Program-made: the position numbers and the translations under genes | Assembly (NCBI RefSeq): GCF_040412425.1 | Contig: NC_089741.1 | Location: 46,887,858 to 46,951,857 of the forward strand | Source: Macrobrachium rosenbergii | Taxonomy: Eukaryota > Arthropoda > Malacostraca > Decapoda > Palaemonidae | Length of the DNA: 64,000 nt | Reading direction: 5' to 3' | The notes under the pieces: model-generated | Told to the model about the DNA's origin: nothing | The model's input: the letters and a program-made list of their open reading frames with translations, nothing else | Database searches by the model: none | In this document: positions 1 to 59,101 of the stretch, one piece after another | How positions within the stretch are numbered: position 1 is the first letter of the stretch | Layout of the letters: each line of letters begins with the position of its first letter

Positions 1-83
1 AAAACAATACATTTCTTGAAGAAGCTGGCAATAGATCACACATAGATATTTTATACTGAACAGCATTATTGAGATGTGCTTAC
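1..83 (-). other. Start of the flippase intron after exon 16
   Basis: The sequence left of the GTAAGC donor at 83 is AT-rich with no coding signal. The acceptor of the TM5 exon is outside the window. Confidence 0.7.
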
Positions 84-45952
<45,869 letters not shown>

Positions 45953-46428
45953 GACTGATGTGGATCATCTAAAACTGATGCACATCTGAACGGTATGAAG
46001 CGGTCTGACACGCCACAGTTTTTTCCTAACCACTGACATCGATTCAAATCGGTTTAACCCTAAAAACGCCTAAGTATCGTATATGTACATGAATATCACA
46101 CGTCAACCTTTGATTCATTGATTCCTCTTCTAGGGCCAACAGAGTCAACACTTCTTAACATCTAGCTACGTTACGAGAAGCTGCCTTTAGGTGCAGGCAC
46201 ATGCGGATTCACAGATACGTTAACACAGAGGGCCCTCTGATTTGCAAACTTGAACACTTCTCTTCATCAGTTCCATCCCGAGGAACCTTTTTCTTATTCT
46301 TACGATAGGCACTTCAAACGCCACTTGGGGCACCGACAACGCCGCAGCATGTGACTCTTCGTGTGCAACAGCGACCTCCATTTTCAGATATCTTTTATCA
46401 GCGTTTCGTGCAGTTTAATTTTCCATTT
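45953..46428 (-). other. Probable 5' UTR of the flippase first coding exon
   Basis: Upstream of the ATG the minus strand carries stops in frame, so this stretch is noncoding for the flippase. A good 3' splice site (CTCTTTTCAG) ends at 46429, suggesting that the exon begins at 46428 and a noncoding first exon lies further right. A GTGAGA donor at 46480 would give an intron of only about 50 nt, which is short, so the true upstream partner is unknown. Confidence 0.4.
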
Positions 46429-48486
46429 CTGAAAAGAGCAAGTTAATTTTTTTTTCTACACATACAAAAAAAATCTCACCTTCGTGAATTAGAATGATTA
46501 GACATCACATCAAAAATGCTTAACTAGAACACAAACACAGCTGATGAAACTTAGGCGACTTCAATCAAGGTTGGCCCTACTTGATTAGCATCATTTTGAC
46601 ATCACTCCGTCACTTCCACATCACTCTGACGTCACGGTTCGAATGTAAACACAAGGAGGAATGGCATGCTGTCTGCGTATACTGAGTTCTTTAAACTTTT
46701 TTTTCTAGTAAACATTACTGCTTTCAACAATTCAGCAATACACCACAGTTGTTGTTGTCTTCAAAGATGGATGACATGATATCAATGAGAGAAGGAAAAT
46801 AAAAAACAAAGATAAAGGTCTGCAGAAATTAGGGAAAACATGAAAAAAGGAAGGTGGAATAAGCACAGCAAGGAATTTATCGGTTAAACATTAAGCCAAC
46901 AGTTCTGGATTTTGTTAACTACGGCACTTGATATGTCTTGAATCTATTACAGAAACAGAAGTAAAAAGAATCATTATCTGACCACAGGAGAGTATCACTT
47001 AGGTGGATGAGGCATTGCAACAAGAATCCCTTGGGATTACACATTCTTCACAAGCACTGCATTTGCACAATAACCTCTAAAATAAAAATACCACACGACT
47101 GGATAAGGTGCACTTTGGTGTTGCAAGAGCAATCAATGAACGCCAGGAGCGAGCGAGCGAGCGAGCATGTCTGCACTAATATCTGAGGAAGCACAGGTAA
47201 GCACCAAAGGGCCATTCGTGCTCCGAGAGAAAAAGGTCCACTTATTAAGGATGACGGGTACAGAAAGCATGAAAATTCCCCGACTCCCAATCTTCCAAAA
47301 ATTCGAGGAGAGTCGGGTTGCGACAGAGGGACGAATTCGGGAGCCCCAACGATGGTCGCAGCTCATACGACCACCACGATGACGCAACATAGTCTTCACT
47401 GGGAGAGCGCAGATAACCACCGATAGATTAAGGGAGGGAAAGGGGAATGGGTTGGGGGGGGGGAGATGAGTGAAAAGGGAAGGTGTGTGTGTGTATGAGT
47501 GAACTTATGAGTTGAGGAAGTCCGACGGTGATACGCGTACTAGAGAGAGAGAGATAAGACAGACAGACAGACAGAGAGAGGGAGAGTAAATAATGCAAGG
47601 GACAGACGAGAGCCACCCACAGTGGGGGAAGGAGAGACGTCACAGAGCGAGGCAAAAGTACCAAGAAGAATGTTAAGTATCCGACTCCTTAATCCCTCAT
47701 GACGACGACAGTCCTTGGTGCCAGTAACGTGAGTTTCGAGCTGGTGGATTTAAAGTGGATATTGCCATAGTGTCCGAGAGCTAGCTGCCTTGGAAGGAGC
47801 GCGCAAGCTCGTGGGCTTCAAGTGTAAGCAGGGGCCCCTGGCTGGCAGACGGCGGGGACATGACTTAGCACGAGTGCCCGACGGACGAATAAATGAGCGC
47901 CGCATTTTCAAGGGCGTATCAAAAGAGGCACCCTTGTACCTCCCTCCCTCGGGAGCGTATGTATACCCGAGAAGACATTTCTCTTCAAACAACGGGACGA
48001 GGAACGATCTCACTGTTCTCATGCGATGTTGCCTTCGTGAGGAACGGCGAGGCGCCATAAACCTGTTTCCATGAAATGGGAGTGCCTCGGAACACCGAGG
48101 GGCGAGAGATAACGGAGGAAAGGGAGGGGCCCCACTCTGCACTGCGAAGGAGGAGGAGGAGGAGGAGGAGGAGGAGGAGGAGAAAAGACACGTCCACAGG
48201 AGAGAGAGAGAGGTTTGTGAGTTCGGAAATGAATACTGGGGTTCCAACTGCAGGTTGGAAGCTACTTAGAGTGCATGGAAAAGAGGGTAGACGCGGGTGC
48301 ACATGAAGAGAGACGAGTGGGGAAGAAAAAATAAATAAAAAAAAAAAAACGTTAGGTGTCTTGTGAGTGTTAGGAGTCACTACACGTCCGCGCGGGTGGA
48401 GACTTGCCAACGAAATGGTGGCTGCTTAGGGTCTAGGGATAGAGAGAAAGAGAGTAGTCTAAGGGGGTTGGAGGGGAAGGTCACGG

Positions 48487-48659
48487 AGGAGGAGGAGGAG
48501 AGGATAGGGGAAGGAGTAGTACGAGGAGGAGGGAGGAGGAGGAGGAGGGGGTGGGGGAGAGGATAGAGGAAGGAGGAGGAGGAAAGGGCGAGGAGGAAAA
48601 GGAGGGAGGAGTTAAAAGACCGGGTGGGGTGGCTGGTTGCAGAGGTGTATGGGAACCAA

Positions 48660-48725
<66 letters not shown>
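48487..48725. repeat. Purine-rich (GGA)n and (GA)n region
   Basis: Imperfect GGA repeats to 48612, then about 62 bp of GA at 48663-48725. Confidence 0.93.
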
Positions 48726-48729
<4 letters not shown>

Positions 48730-49511
48730 GTTTGGTGATATGAGTATGTAAAAGGGAAAACGCCGAATATAACAGATGGGGAGGACTACCCACACGGTAC
48801 ATAGCCTATGACAGATGCTTGGCCCTCTCGTCTAAGGTTACAAAAGGTTGAGGGATACGAGCAGATGGAAAAGGCTAAATCAAAGGGAAAAAAAATGATA
48901 ACGAAACCCACAAAAAGAATACAATTTATACGGCTTAATAAAAAAAAAAACACGAATATTACTTCACGTAATTTCGTACCATCCTGGTGTAAACTAATTC
49001 AAGCTGTAAAACGACCAGAGCTGTTTAACACCCAGACACGCACATACATATGCAAGCATACACACACGTATACATATATAATTACATATAACGAGAAATA
49101 GGGAGAGAGAGCTCGTACAAAAGCATCAAGCAACCGTTGAACAAGACGACAGAAGCAGTTACAACAGCAGTACCTGGGAATACTTACGGCAAGACAGTTT
49201 ACAAACGTGAAAAGCATACCAAGTATTAATTATTTATAAAATCGCCATTCTGATTTCGTATTTGCGCTTACTTTATAATTCAAGAAACATACTGTACCTG
49301 AACCATGTGCCATGAAAATTAAATTAAAACATACACCTCGGCAATCATTTTGCACAGTTACACAATGTATTGTAAACGACGCGATGGGTAATGAAATATG
49401 GATACATTTTGCGTAGAGTTAAAGAACGCTTGTATTATAAAACGTGATTGCGTTATGTACGTGACATACATTAAAATTTCCTTCATACATAAACATATTA
49501 CCCCCTTATGG

Positions 49512-49617
<106 letters not shown>

Positions 49618-49834
49618 ACAATACACAATATAAATTACTATATAAAAACAACTTTCTTTCAACAACTACGTTACACTTCTAGCATAAAAATCATTGGCAT
49701 AATTATGATTTTTTTTCCAAAAACGATAGAATCCAATAAAACACTAATGCCAATGGAAGATTTAGATACAATTAAATTTCTATTATTTGAGTTATTCGTC
49801 TCAAGCATTCGTACAATCGTTATCGAAAATTAAC

Positions 49835-49839
<5 letters not shown>

Positions 49840-49904
<65 letters not shown>

Positions 49905-49957
49905 TTGGATAGGTAAGGAGCGATGAAAAGAGGGAGAGAGGGGTGTTGGATAGGTAT

Positions 49958-50021
<64 letters not shown>
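49840..50021. repeat. Two (GA)n arrays around a duplicated spacer
   Basis: GA runs at 49840-49902 and 49962-50021. GTGTTGGATAGGTA occurs at both ends of the spacer. Confidence 0.95.
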
Positions 50022-50024
<3 letters not shown>

Positions 50025-51309
50025 TTGTCTGAAGTTGAGCCTTTGGGGAAGAAGGAGTGCTTGGGAGGCAACTCAAACTTCAAAGTCGGTACGATATAAA
50101 CCGCTTTAACAGATAAGAAAGAAATGGCTGGATAACTAAAGACATAAAACACAGATTTACAAAGACTGCGGCGTCTATTTATAGGACTGGAACAATCACT
50201 TCTGTAAATATTCATCTTATAAAACTTTGTCATTAATTCCGCCTACACTCTGTTACGGAATTTCTGTCGGAAAAATAACACAAAATGAATCATTCATTAC
50301 TTAGTTTAAAACACAGATTATTCACCATGACGTAACCACATTAAAACAGGGTAAAATTCGACAAAAGCATAACACCTGATGCCACAGCCACCGCAAAACA
50401 ACAACAATAATAACGATACAACACTGTACAGCGAATATTAAAAGCAAATGCTGTGACATGCAAAAATAAAACGCTTGCTAGCATGAGAATAAAGGCTAAA
50501 GAGGAGATTAGGGCTAAAACCATAGGGCAGCAGACGTAAGACTTCGACTGGTAATAGGGGTGATTCACAGCTGATGGTAAATATCAGCAGCCGATATCAC
50601 TGTCACATATGGTTTGTGCTGAGCAACATCAGCAGCCAATCGCGATTAGCTTCAGTGATGTCAGCTGCGGATAGTTACCACCAGCTAAAAAAAAAGTTAT
50701 GGTGGGCCTACACTCCTTTCTTTCCTCAAGCTGAACTTTCATTTTTCCTTTTCCATTACAGTCCTTCTAAATCAATCGGGTAACTGGCTCTATCCTATCC
50801 CTCACAAGAGTACAATACTACATGAGATTTTATACACAACAGTAACAGGAAGACACCGAGGTATATCAGCTGATTTGCGTGCGATCTTCACCACAGATAA
50901 GATATCACCCCCTGTCACATCAAATATATTGCTAGAGTGCTAGAGGAGAGAGAGAGTGTCATATAACAACCCTTTTACTCCTCATAAAGATGGATTCCCT
51001 CAACCTTTTCTTTCCTTTGGAAGTCGGAACGGAGCTTGAATGGTGCAAGTTATCAACTGGGGCTTACCAATACTCCTCCTGCTGGCTTTTCAGTCCCAAA
51101 AAAAAAAAAAATCAATCCAGGTATACTGCCATTCAATCCCACCATACACCCTAAATGCAATACAACGAAAAAATGCTACATTTCATAAGAAAAAATTACA
51201 AAATGTGAATAAAAGGCTTGACACTGAAAAGCGACAAAAACGATCATTACAAATATGCCACCTTATCAAAACACTAAATCCAACTGGTTAAATGTTAAGC
51301 CACAGATGA

Positions 51310-51535
51310 AATACAATAAACAGCAAGGCAATTTGAAAACACAATTCAGACTTTAAGCCCCATATGAAATAAAACAAATAAGACAATTTCAAAACGCAAT
51401 TAAGACCTTAAGCCCCATATGAAATCAAACAAATAATAAGACAATTTGAATGCTGACAACTAAGACATTAAGCCCCATATGAAATTAAACAAATAATAAG
51501 GCAATTTGAATGCTGACAATTAAGACCTACGTCAT
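51310..51535. repeat. Minisatellite, unit about 60 bp, about 4 copies
   Basis: Units carry TTAAGCCCCATATGAAAT, AAACAAATAATAAG and CAATTTGAATGCTGACAA. Confidence 0.9.
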
Positions 51536-51720
51536 GAAAAGCATTATGTAATAGCTACTCAGAATAAAAAAAAAGACAGGAAAATTAAATAACAGCTACT
51601 CAGAAAAAAAAAAGGACGGGAAAATGAAATAGAGACAAGATAAACTCACACACAAACGCGCCGCTCATCCCAATGCAAAGCAGCAAAATGAATCAAGATG
51701 ACAACTGCAAGATAATCAAG

Positions 51721-51733
51721 AGGTCAGTGACCT
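51721..51733. promoter_or_regulatory. Perfect inverted AGGTCA repeat with 1-bp spacer (ecdysone-response-element type)
   Basis: AGGTCAGTGACCT is a perfect IR-1 of the nuclear-receptor half-site and fits the EcR/USP consensus RGKTCANTGAMCY. It lies about 5.8 kb upstream of the flippase ATG, in a short non-microsatellite stretch. Function is inferred from the motif only. Confidence 0.5.
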
Positions 51734-51748
51734 CTCCGGCAACGGGAG

Positions 51749-51757
51749 TGACCTTGA
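51749..51757 (-). promoter_or_regulatory. FTZ-F1/ERR-type extended half-site
   Basis: On the minus strand it reads TCAAGGTCA, the exact extended half-site bound by FTZ-F1 (NR5A) and ERR receptors, 15 bp beyond the IR-1. A single 9-mer is expected by chance about once in two windows of this size, so only the pairing is notable. Confidence 0.3.
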
Positions 51758-53739
51758 ATGGCAAAGAAGCAGGGTTGCGGAATAAGCTAATAGAGTTCAA
51801 GTCCCATTACGGCTTAATGGGCTGCTAAAAGGGCGAGGTTCCCCATTGCCGTTTTGCGAATTTAAAAGCTGAATTTAAAAGAAAAAATAATTACAAGGGT
51901 CCAGATTTCAGGTCTGAAATTCGTTTCTTGTAATAAGATTCAAAATTTACAAAGGGGAAGAACAAAAAAACCACGATAAAAATTATAATAAACTTTTACT
52001 TCCAATTCCTAAATGAAATTATCTTGAATTAATTTGACAAGTTCTAGGAAAAGAGAAAGGTAACTTCTACCTCCAAAACCCAATTACAAAGACAAAATAT
52101 AAAGAGAGATAAAAATGAAAATTGTAGAAAGAGAGATAAAAATGAAAATTGTAGAACACAATTTTCACACTAAATCATACCATTCATAAAATTCACTGAA
52201 CTGCACCTAGAGATTACTAGCAAGTCTGATCATTCAAAATTTCACCCTTTTTGAAACCAGCTCTTTCCCTGAAGTATTCTTACACGCAACACTACACGAC
52301 TCCAGGGCTGAGAGACAGGAGGCGGAGGAGGAGGAGGAGGAGGAATAGTGTGACACAATATGTCTTTACAATAAGCGTATCTCTTAAATGTACGACCACT
52401 GGGCACACAAGGAGGCGTGATCTTGCATGAAAGGTTCCGCAAGATTGCAAGTTTTTTTTTTTCTTTCTTTCGTTTTCTGAGCTGAACATCACATAAGGGA
52501 TTGTGAACAGCCGTCCATTATCGTAACTTGTTAGCTTTTGGTGTGTTTGTGTGGTTAAATTGTCAGATACTTTTGTTTCTGGTGTTCCATCATCTATTAT
52601 TATAATTTGGTTACTCACTGAAAGCTTCCTACTATTTTATACAATTTTACATAGAACATCTTTAGAAAAAATATCTTTTCTTATTCTCCATTATTATTTA
52701 TTAAAATTATTCACAGCATTTTCAGTTTCCTTTGTATTCCATGTCTTCTTTTTGAATTTATCCTCTTCATTCGCTAGAATTTTCGCCTATTTACATATAC
52801 TCTGAAATTCATTCTTAATCCTTACATTCTATTCATTTTCCATTTCTCTTTTGCCGACTTTTAATTGTTCCCGTGTGTTCTTTTTATCACTATTCAGTCA
52901 TTTCTTCTGTTATATTTCTTTTCCTCTTCAAATCTCTTAATTCTCCCATTCCTTCATTCCTTTGTCCCGGTGGCAAGTTTTCTTCTCTCCTAATGGGGTT
53001 TCTATTTACCCAATCTGTGACTTATCCTCCCCCGCCCCCTTTCTAATTTACTCTTATAGCTAAGCCGCTCGCGTTTGAAACGAAGGCTCCTTTCACCTTT
53101 GTCGTTATTTATTTACCTCAGTTTACCTAGCACCTTTTTTCGGTATCTTATTTTTCTGTATATTTGTAATTTTATCATTTCTATGCTCATCTACCGAAAC
53201 CAGGGGATGGTAGGTACCCTTTCCTTCTAGTTTCTGATCCCATAAGCTCTATATCGAACTCCAGATTTTCTAGTTTATGTTTTCCTCCCAGTTCACAATT
53301 CCTTCTACCTTCTTCCGCTCTACCTAAAATATTTTTATACCTTTAAATTATAATAACGCTCGCCACATTTTATTTTTTTATTTTTTATCTGTGGTTCCGT
53401 TTCCTTACTAACTTTCTGAACTTCCTTATTTTTTTTGGTAATAATTCTCGTACCTTGTTGTTTCTCTAATTTAATTCATACAAGGTATGGTTTTTATACC
53501 CATTATTTCTCCCATAATTCCCATTTCCATCTACCCGACCCCGGCCTTCTTTTTATCTTTTTATCTTTCTTTTGTTTCTTCCGAATAACAGGCGCCTGAC
53601 AGCCGCTTCCTTCCGACAACCCAAACCGCGTCTTTCAGTTCTACTTTTTTTTTTTTTTTACCCTTTTCTTTTTTTTTCTCTCTCCTGGAACAACCGCTGT
53701 TTCCTTTCGCTTCCCTTCTTCCTGTTCCGTCAAAACCCT

Positions 53740-54345
53740 TCCGATTCCATCTAACCGTCCCGATTTCATTTTACCGTTCCACTTCCATCTACCCTGATTG
53801 TTCCCCATCTAATCGTTCCAATTCCATCTCACCGTTCTGATCCCATCATCCCAGTCCGCTTCCATCTAATCGTTCCGGTTCCATCTAATCGTTCCGATTC
53901 CATCTTCCCGGTCCGATTCCATCTAATCGTTCCAATTCCATCTTCCGTTCCGATTCTATCTAACGTTCAGATTTCATGTAATCCATCCGATTCCATCTAA
54001 CCGTTCCGATTCCGTCTACCCGTTCCGATTCCACCTAACCGTCCAACCGTTCCAATTCCATCTAACCGTTCTGATTCATTCTAACGTTCAGATTTCTTGT
54101 AATCCTTCCGATTCCATCTAACCGTTCCGATTCCACCTAACCGTCCAACCATTCCAATTCCATCTAACCGTTCTGATTCCATCTAAGCGTTGATCCCATC
54201 TAACGATCCGAATCCATCTAACAGTTCCGACTGCATATAACCGTCCAACCATTCTGATTCCACCTAACCATTCCGATTCCACCTAACCATTCCGACTCCA
54301 TCTAACGTTCCGATTCGGCCAAACCGTTCCGATTCCATCTACCCA
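53740..54345. repeat. Degenerate minisatellite, short unit around TTCCGATTCCATCTAACCG
   Basis: About 35 imperfect units of 14-20 bp, with variants TTCCAATTCC, TCTAATCG and CACCTAACCGTCC. Higher-order blocks that include TAACGTTCAGATTTC repeat twice (near 53950 and 54080). Confidence 0.92.
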
Positions 54346-54529
54346 TAACGGCAGGTTTCCAATCAACGAAAGAGGCCCCTTAAGTCCCTCGATGCTAATC
54401 TTGATCATCCTCGGGGAAGCTTCTAATCCCTCCAAGATCCATTCTAATTAGTTTAAAGTTCTAAATGACCTCCGTTTGTTCGGTCATTGTGAAATGTCTT
54501 CCGCGTGGTGGGCGTAACTGTCATCAGCT

Positions 54530-55300
54530 GTTCCTGTGTCGTCGCAGTTACAACAGACTTGTTGGAAGAAATGTTAATTAACATGTTCATTAATGGACCA
54601 GAATTTAACGTTAAAAATGAGATGCAAAAACATGCTTGAATTATCAACGTTCCATTAAAATCCTGTCTCGCCGCAGTCACAACAGACTTGTCGGAAGAAA
54701 TGTTAATTAATATGTTAATTAATTAACCAGAATTTAACGTTAAAAATGAGATGCAAAAACATGCTTGAATTATCAACGTTCCATTAAAATCCTGTCTCGC
54801 CGCAGTCACAACAGACTTGTCGGAAGAAATGTTAATTAATATGTTAATTAATTAACCAGAATTTAACGTTAAAAATAAGATGCAAAAACATGCTTGAATT
54901 ATCAACGTTCCATTAAAATCCTGTCTCGTCGCAGTTACAACAGGCTTGTCGGAGGAAATGTTAATAAGTATGTTAATTAATTAACCAGATTCAGCAAAAC
55001 ACAGTAACTTCAATTATCAGCGTTTCATTAAAACCCTGTGTCGTCGCAGTTACAACAGGCTTGTCGGAGGAAATGTTAAGAAATATGTTAATTAACCAGA
55101 ATTTAACATAAAAAATGAGATGCAAAAACATGCTTGAATTATCAACGTTTTATCAAAACCCTGTGTTCCTGCGTTGTCGCAGTTACGATACTTGTTGGAG
55201 GAAATGTTAATGTTAACAAATTAATTATTTAACCAAAATTTAACATTAAAATGAGATACATAAACAAGCTTCCATTATCAAAGTTTCATCAAAATCCATT
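54530..55300. repeat. Minisatellite, unit about 129 bp, about 6 copies
   Basis: Units start at about 54540, 54669, 54798, 54927, 55042 and 55175 with CGTCGCAGTTACAACAG. They carry GGAAGAAATGTTAATTAA and CATGCTTGAATTATCAACGT. The second and third units are nearly identical. Confidence 0.95.
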
Positions 55301-56606
55301 TGCATATTTTCTATTTCAAAATCGTATAAAAAAAAATTCTTTCCTTCGAGAGAAACTCAGCTTTACTATGTCATACTTTTACTTTTAATAGTTATCTCAA
55401 ACTTATTGGTTTAATCAAAAGTTCGGTCAAATCATTAGTTACAAATAACTTTTAAGCTTATAAACTGAATAAAGTTCCTTCCGTGAATTAGACACTGAAA
55501 TAACCTACAGAAAAGTACCAGTAAATAACCAGAAATTAAATGAAGTTATAATTAGGTGGTAATTTCCACCTTTAACTTCAAAAAATCACAACTCGCTTTC
55601 AAAGGAATTATGGACATTATTAAGAAAAACAACGCAAGGAAAAAGTTAATCTAATACACTTAAAAGGATGGACCTAGTTTGAGTCTCTTAAGCTCCCTCA
55701 ATTTACACCTTAATGAATCTACCTGGGGACCTTTGTAAATGATTCTATTCTGGAGCCTTTTTTGTGTTTGTTTTTGTTTATTTTCGTCTTTTGTTTTTGT
55801 CATTAGAAAGAATGGAGACTAGCTCCCTTGTCTCTTTCATAAACCACTTCATCTTCCGTCCCAGTAATGAGCTTGCCATTTTCGTCCTAAATATCTCCCC
55901 CTCTACGCAAAATACTCGCTCCCTTTCCTCCCGGAACAAGGGAAAATAGTGAGAACGGAGGACCGGCGGAGTAAGGGGGGGTGGGGTGGGGGGAGGTAGA
56001 GGAGAAGGGGACAGGACAGGGAGAGTTTAGGGGAAAAGGGAAATGTAGAGGGGAAGGAGGACATGGTAGGGAGAGTCTAGGGAAAAAGGGAATTTAGAGG
56101 GGAAGGAGGTACATGAGAAGGGGACACGGTAGGGAGAGTATAGGGGACAAGGGACTTTAGAGGAAAGGAGTACGGGGGAAAGGGAACCTTGTTGAGGAGG
56201 AGGAGGAGGAGTAAGGCAGCGGAGGAAAAGGTTAGAAAATGTGACTGAAATGTCAAGACCTGACGCCAGCCAGGCCAGCTGGCCCAGCCCAGCCCGGCTC
56301 AGCCAGACGCACGCACGCCGCCCAAGTGGCACAAACCACAAACCTCCCTCCCGTGGAAATGTCTCTTTCCAATTTATATCTGGAAAGTTTTTTCATTAGG
56401 TGGAGAGGCCGAAACATTTGGAAACGTAAATATGAACGTAATAAGTTGGACAACTGTGGGCGCAACCGAGTTTTGGGCGTTACTCTGCAGGGACTCAAAA
56501 TAAAGTTGCTTTGAAGGACAAATACATATATATTTATTTAGGGGGGAAAAATCTCCTTGAATAAATCCCGGAAAATAAAAATCTTTTTTACTAGCAATAA
56601 AAAATT

Positions 56607-56611
<5 letters not shown>

Positions 56612-56695
<84 letters not shown>
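56612..56695. repeat. (GA)n microsatellite
   Basis: About 84 bp of GA. Confidence 0.97.
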
Positions 56696-56698
<3 letters not shown>

Positions 56699-56838
56699 TC
56701 CAATATAACCAATTCAGTCACTAAATCCAAATTTCAAAATACAGAGTAATTTTAAGCCAGAAAATCCTTTATACTAAAATAAATTACTTTTGCAGTATTA
56801 GACTCCTCACGGATAACCACCGATATAAAAGGGGATAC

Positions 56839-56947
<109 letters not shown>

Positions 56948-57197
56948 CTTTCAAAATCTCATCACAAAGTATTTCATCCTATAGAAGTATGACTTTCAAA
57001 TCTCATTACAAATGGTGATTTCATTCCTTCAGAAACGAAAGTTGGGAAACAATGCAATACTTGAGAGGCACATGTTAGAATCTGCGAATCCTCTAATGTC
57101 CTAAATACAAAATCACCCGAAATATTTATTTACCATAATACACGATGGTGCAATGAAAGGGAAATTTCGGGGTTTTATCCAAAATAAAATTAACACA

Positions 57198-57236
57198 TTA
57201 TATATACAGTATATGTGTGTATATACTGTGTATGTG

Positions 57237-57291
<55 letters not shown>

Positions 57292-57382
57292 TATATGTAT
57301 ATATATATTATATGTATATATATATTATATGTATATATATATTATATGTATATATATATTATATGTATATATATATTATATG

Positions 57383-57475
<93 letters not shown>
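57198..57475. repeat. (TA)n array with a higher-order 20-bp block
   Basis: Pure TA flanks about seven copies of a block containing TATATTATATGTATATA (57280-57390). Confidence 0.95.
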
Positions 57476-57477
<2 letters not shown>

Positions 57478-57481
<4 letters not shown>

Positions 57482-57850
57482 GGATGCATTAAAGAACCTT
57501 CGCATACTTTTAAGTACAATAACACTGAAGTAACGAAAAACGTAATTCAAGAACCAGGAAAGATATCATTTGAAAAAACATTGACGCTGAGGAAAAAAAA
57601 AATCCACGAATTCACATGCAGAGCAAAATGTAACAAACACTTCGTTAAAAAGGTTGAATATGCAAAAGAGTTGGTAAATTTAGCATCAAAGTGCAAAAAG
57701 CACATGCCAAAAGCAGGCAACTTCCAGCGAGGCACACACAAAAAAACCCCACTAAAATTAGAAAAAAAAAGTACACACAAAAAACTATCAAAAAGCAACG
57801 TCGAACCTCAAATGCATGACAAGCATCAACATTTGCATAGCGAAGAGTAA
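57478..57850 (+). CDS. Unrecognised Lys-rich ORF tail (about 123 codons after a TA repeat)
   Basis: Downstream of the (TA)n array one frame stays open to TAA at 57848-57850. It encodes a basic, Lys/His-rich sequence with a few Cys ([14 protein letters not shown]). There is no start codon outside the repeat and no family I recognise. A-rich DNA can produce this by chance; it could be an exon, but there is no splice evidence either way. Confidence 0.12.
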
Positions 57851-58140
57851 TCCCTCAACTTTCTGGCTGTTCCAATAAAAGCCCATTAATCCCCACAAAC
57901 CATCACTCAAACAAACTCAAACAATTGGGGATTTTGTTTCGCCTACACACCCGCCTACGTATGCCCCGAGTCATAAAAGCGGGCTATAACTTAGGCAAGA
58001 TCAGAAGGATTACCTGAACGAGTCTCTCTCTCTCTCTCCTTACGTGGAAACCTCATCCATTCCTTCAAGAATCGATTTACAACACCAAGTCAAAACTTAC
58101 TAATTAAAATTCATTGCACACATACTTCAAAGCTGCTTTG

Positions 58141-58203
58141 TGAAAATCATGAACAATTACATGAATTTTGGCCGAATTATTTTGCACGGATGGCCCGTTT
58201 AAG

Positions 58204-58289
<86 letters not shown>

Positions 58290-58348
58290 ATACATGAATT
58301 ACTTGGGCGAATTATTTTGCATAGTCAGAGGATGGCTTGTTCAAGATC

Positions 58349-58425
<77 letters not shown>

Positions 58426-58510
58426 TGTTTTACCCATAAGCTGCTAATTACATGAATTGCTGGGGGCCAATTAATTTGCATGGCCAGAGGTTGGCTTGTA
58501 CAGGATCTTC

Positions 58511-58582
<72 letters not shown>

Positions 58583-58663
58583 ACCCATACGCTGATAATC
58601 ACATAAATTACTGGGGCGAATTAATTTACATGGTCAGAGGTTGGCTTGCTTAAGATCTTCTTT

Positions 58664-58742
<79 letters not shown>

Positions 58743-58826
58743 TTTTACCCACAAGCTGATAATCACATGAATTACTGGGGCGGATTAATTTGCATGGTCA
58801 GAGGATGGCTTGTTCCAAGATCCTGC

Positions 58827-58913
<87 letters not shown>

Positions 58914-58940
58914 TTCTAACCACGACCTGATAAGCGCTAA
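58141..58940. repeat. Composite satellite: (GA)n arrays alternating with a conserved ~65-90-bp spacer
   Basis: Five full spacers (starting near 58141, 58286, 58423, 58579 and 58740) and a decayed sixth share GATAATCACATGAATTACTG, GCGAATTAATTTGCATGG, TCAGAGGATGGCTTGTTCAA. They alternate with GA runs at 58207-58285, 58349-58421, 58513-58578, 58667-58740 and 58829-58911. The whole unit is about 140-165 bp. Confidence 0.95.
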
Positions 58941-59035
58941 CAAAATAACTCATTTTCCCAAAAGTGCAGGGCCACTGTGCAAGACTGGCTTCCGGCTGAC
59001 CCAAAAATAAGGTTGAAATCACTATTTCCCAGACG

Positions 59036-59038
<3 letters not shown>

Positions 59039-59096
<58 letters not shown>
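59039..59096. repeat. (GA)n microsatellite
   Basis: About 57 bp of GA. Confidence 0.97.

Positions 59097-59101
<5 letters not shown>

Noticed and set aside
47750..48410. Minus-strand ORFs of 141-165 codons in the GC-richer upstream region
   Set aside because: They run across a (GGA)n array as poly-Ser/Leu, have no recognisable domain and overlap in two frames.
51758..51830. tRNA-like sequence with TGGCAAAGAAGCAGG (A-box-like) and GAGTTCAAGTCCC (B-box-like)
   Set aside because: I could not fold acceptor and anticodon arms, so it is not called a tRNA. It may be a decayed tRNA-derived repeat head, which would weaken the argument for the nearby IR-1 site.
56253..56341. GC-rich patch with repeated GCCCAG/CCAGGCC considered as a promoter or first exon
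   Set aside because: Low-complexity C/G-rich repeats explain the composition, and no donor with a matching phase or transcription signal was visible.
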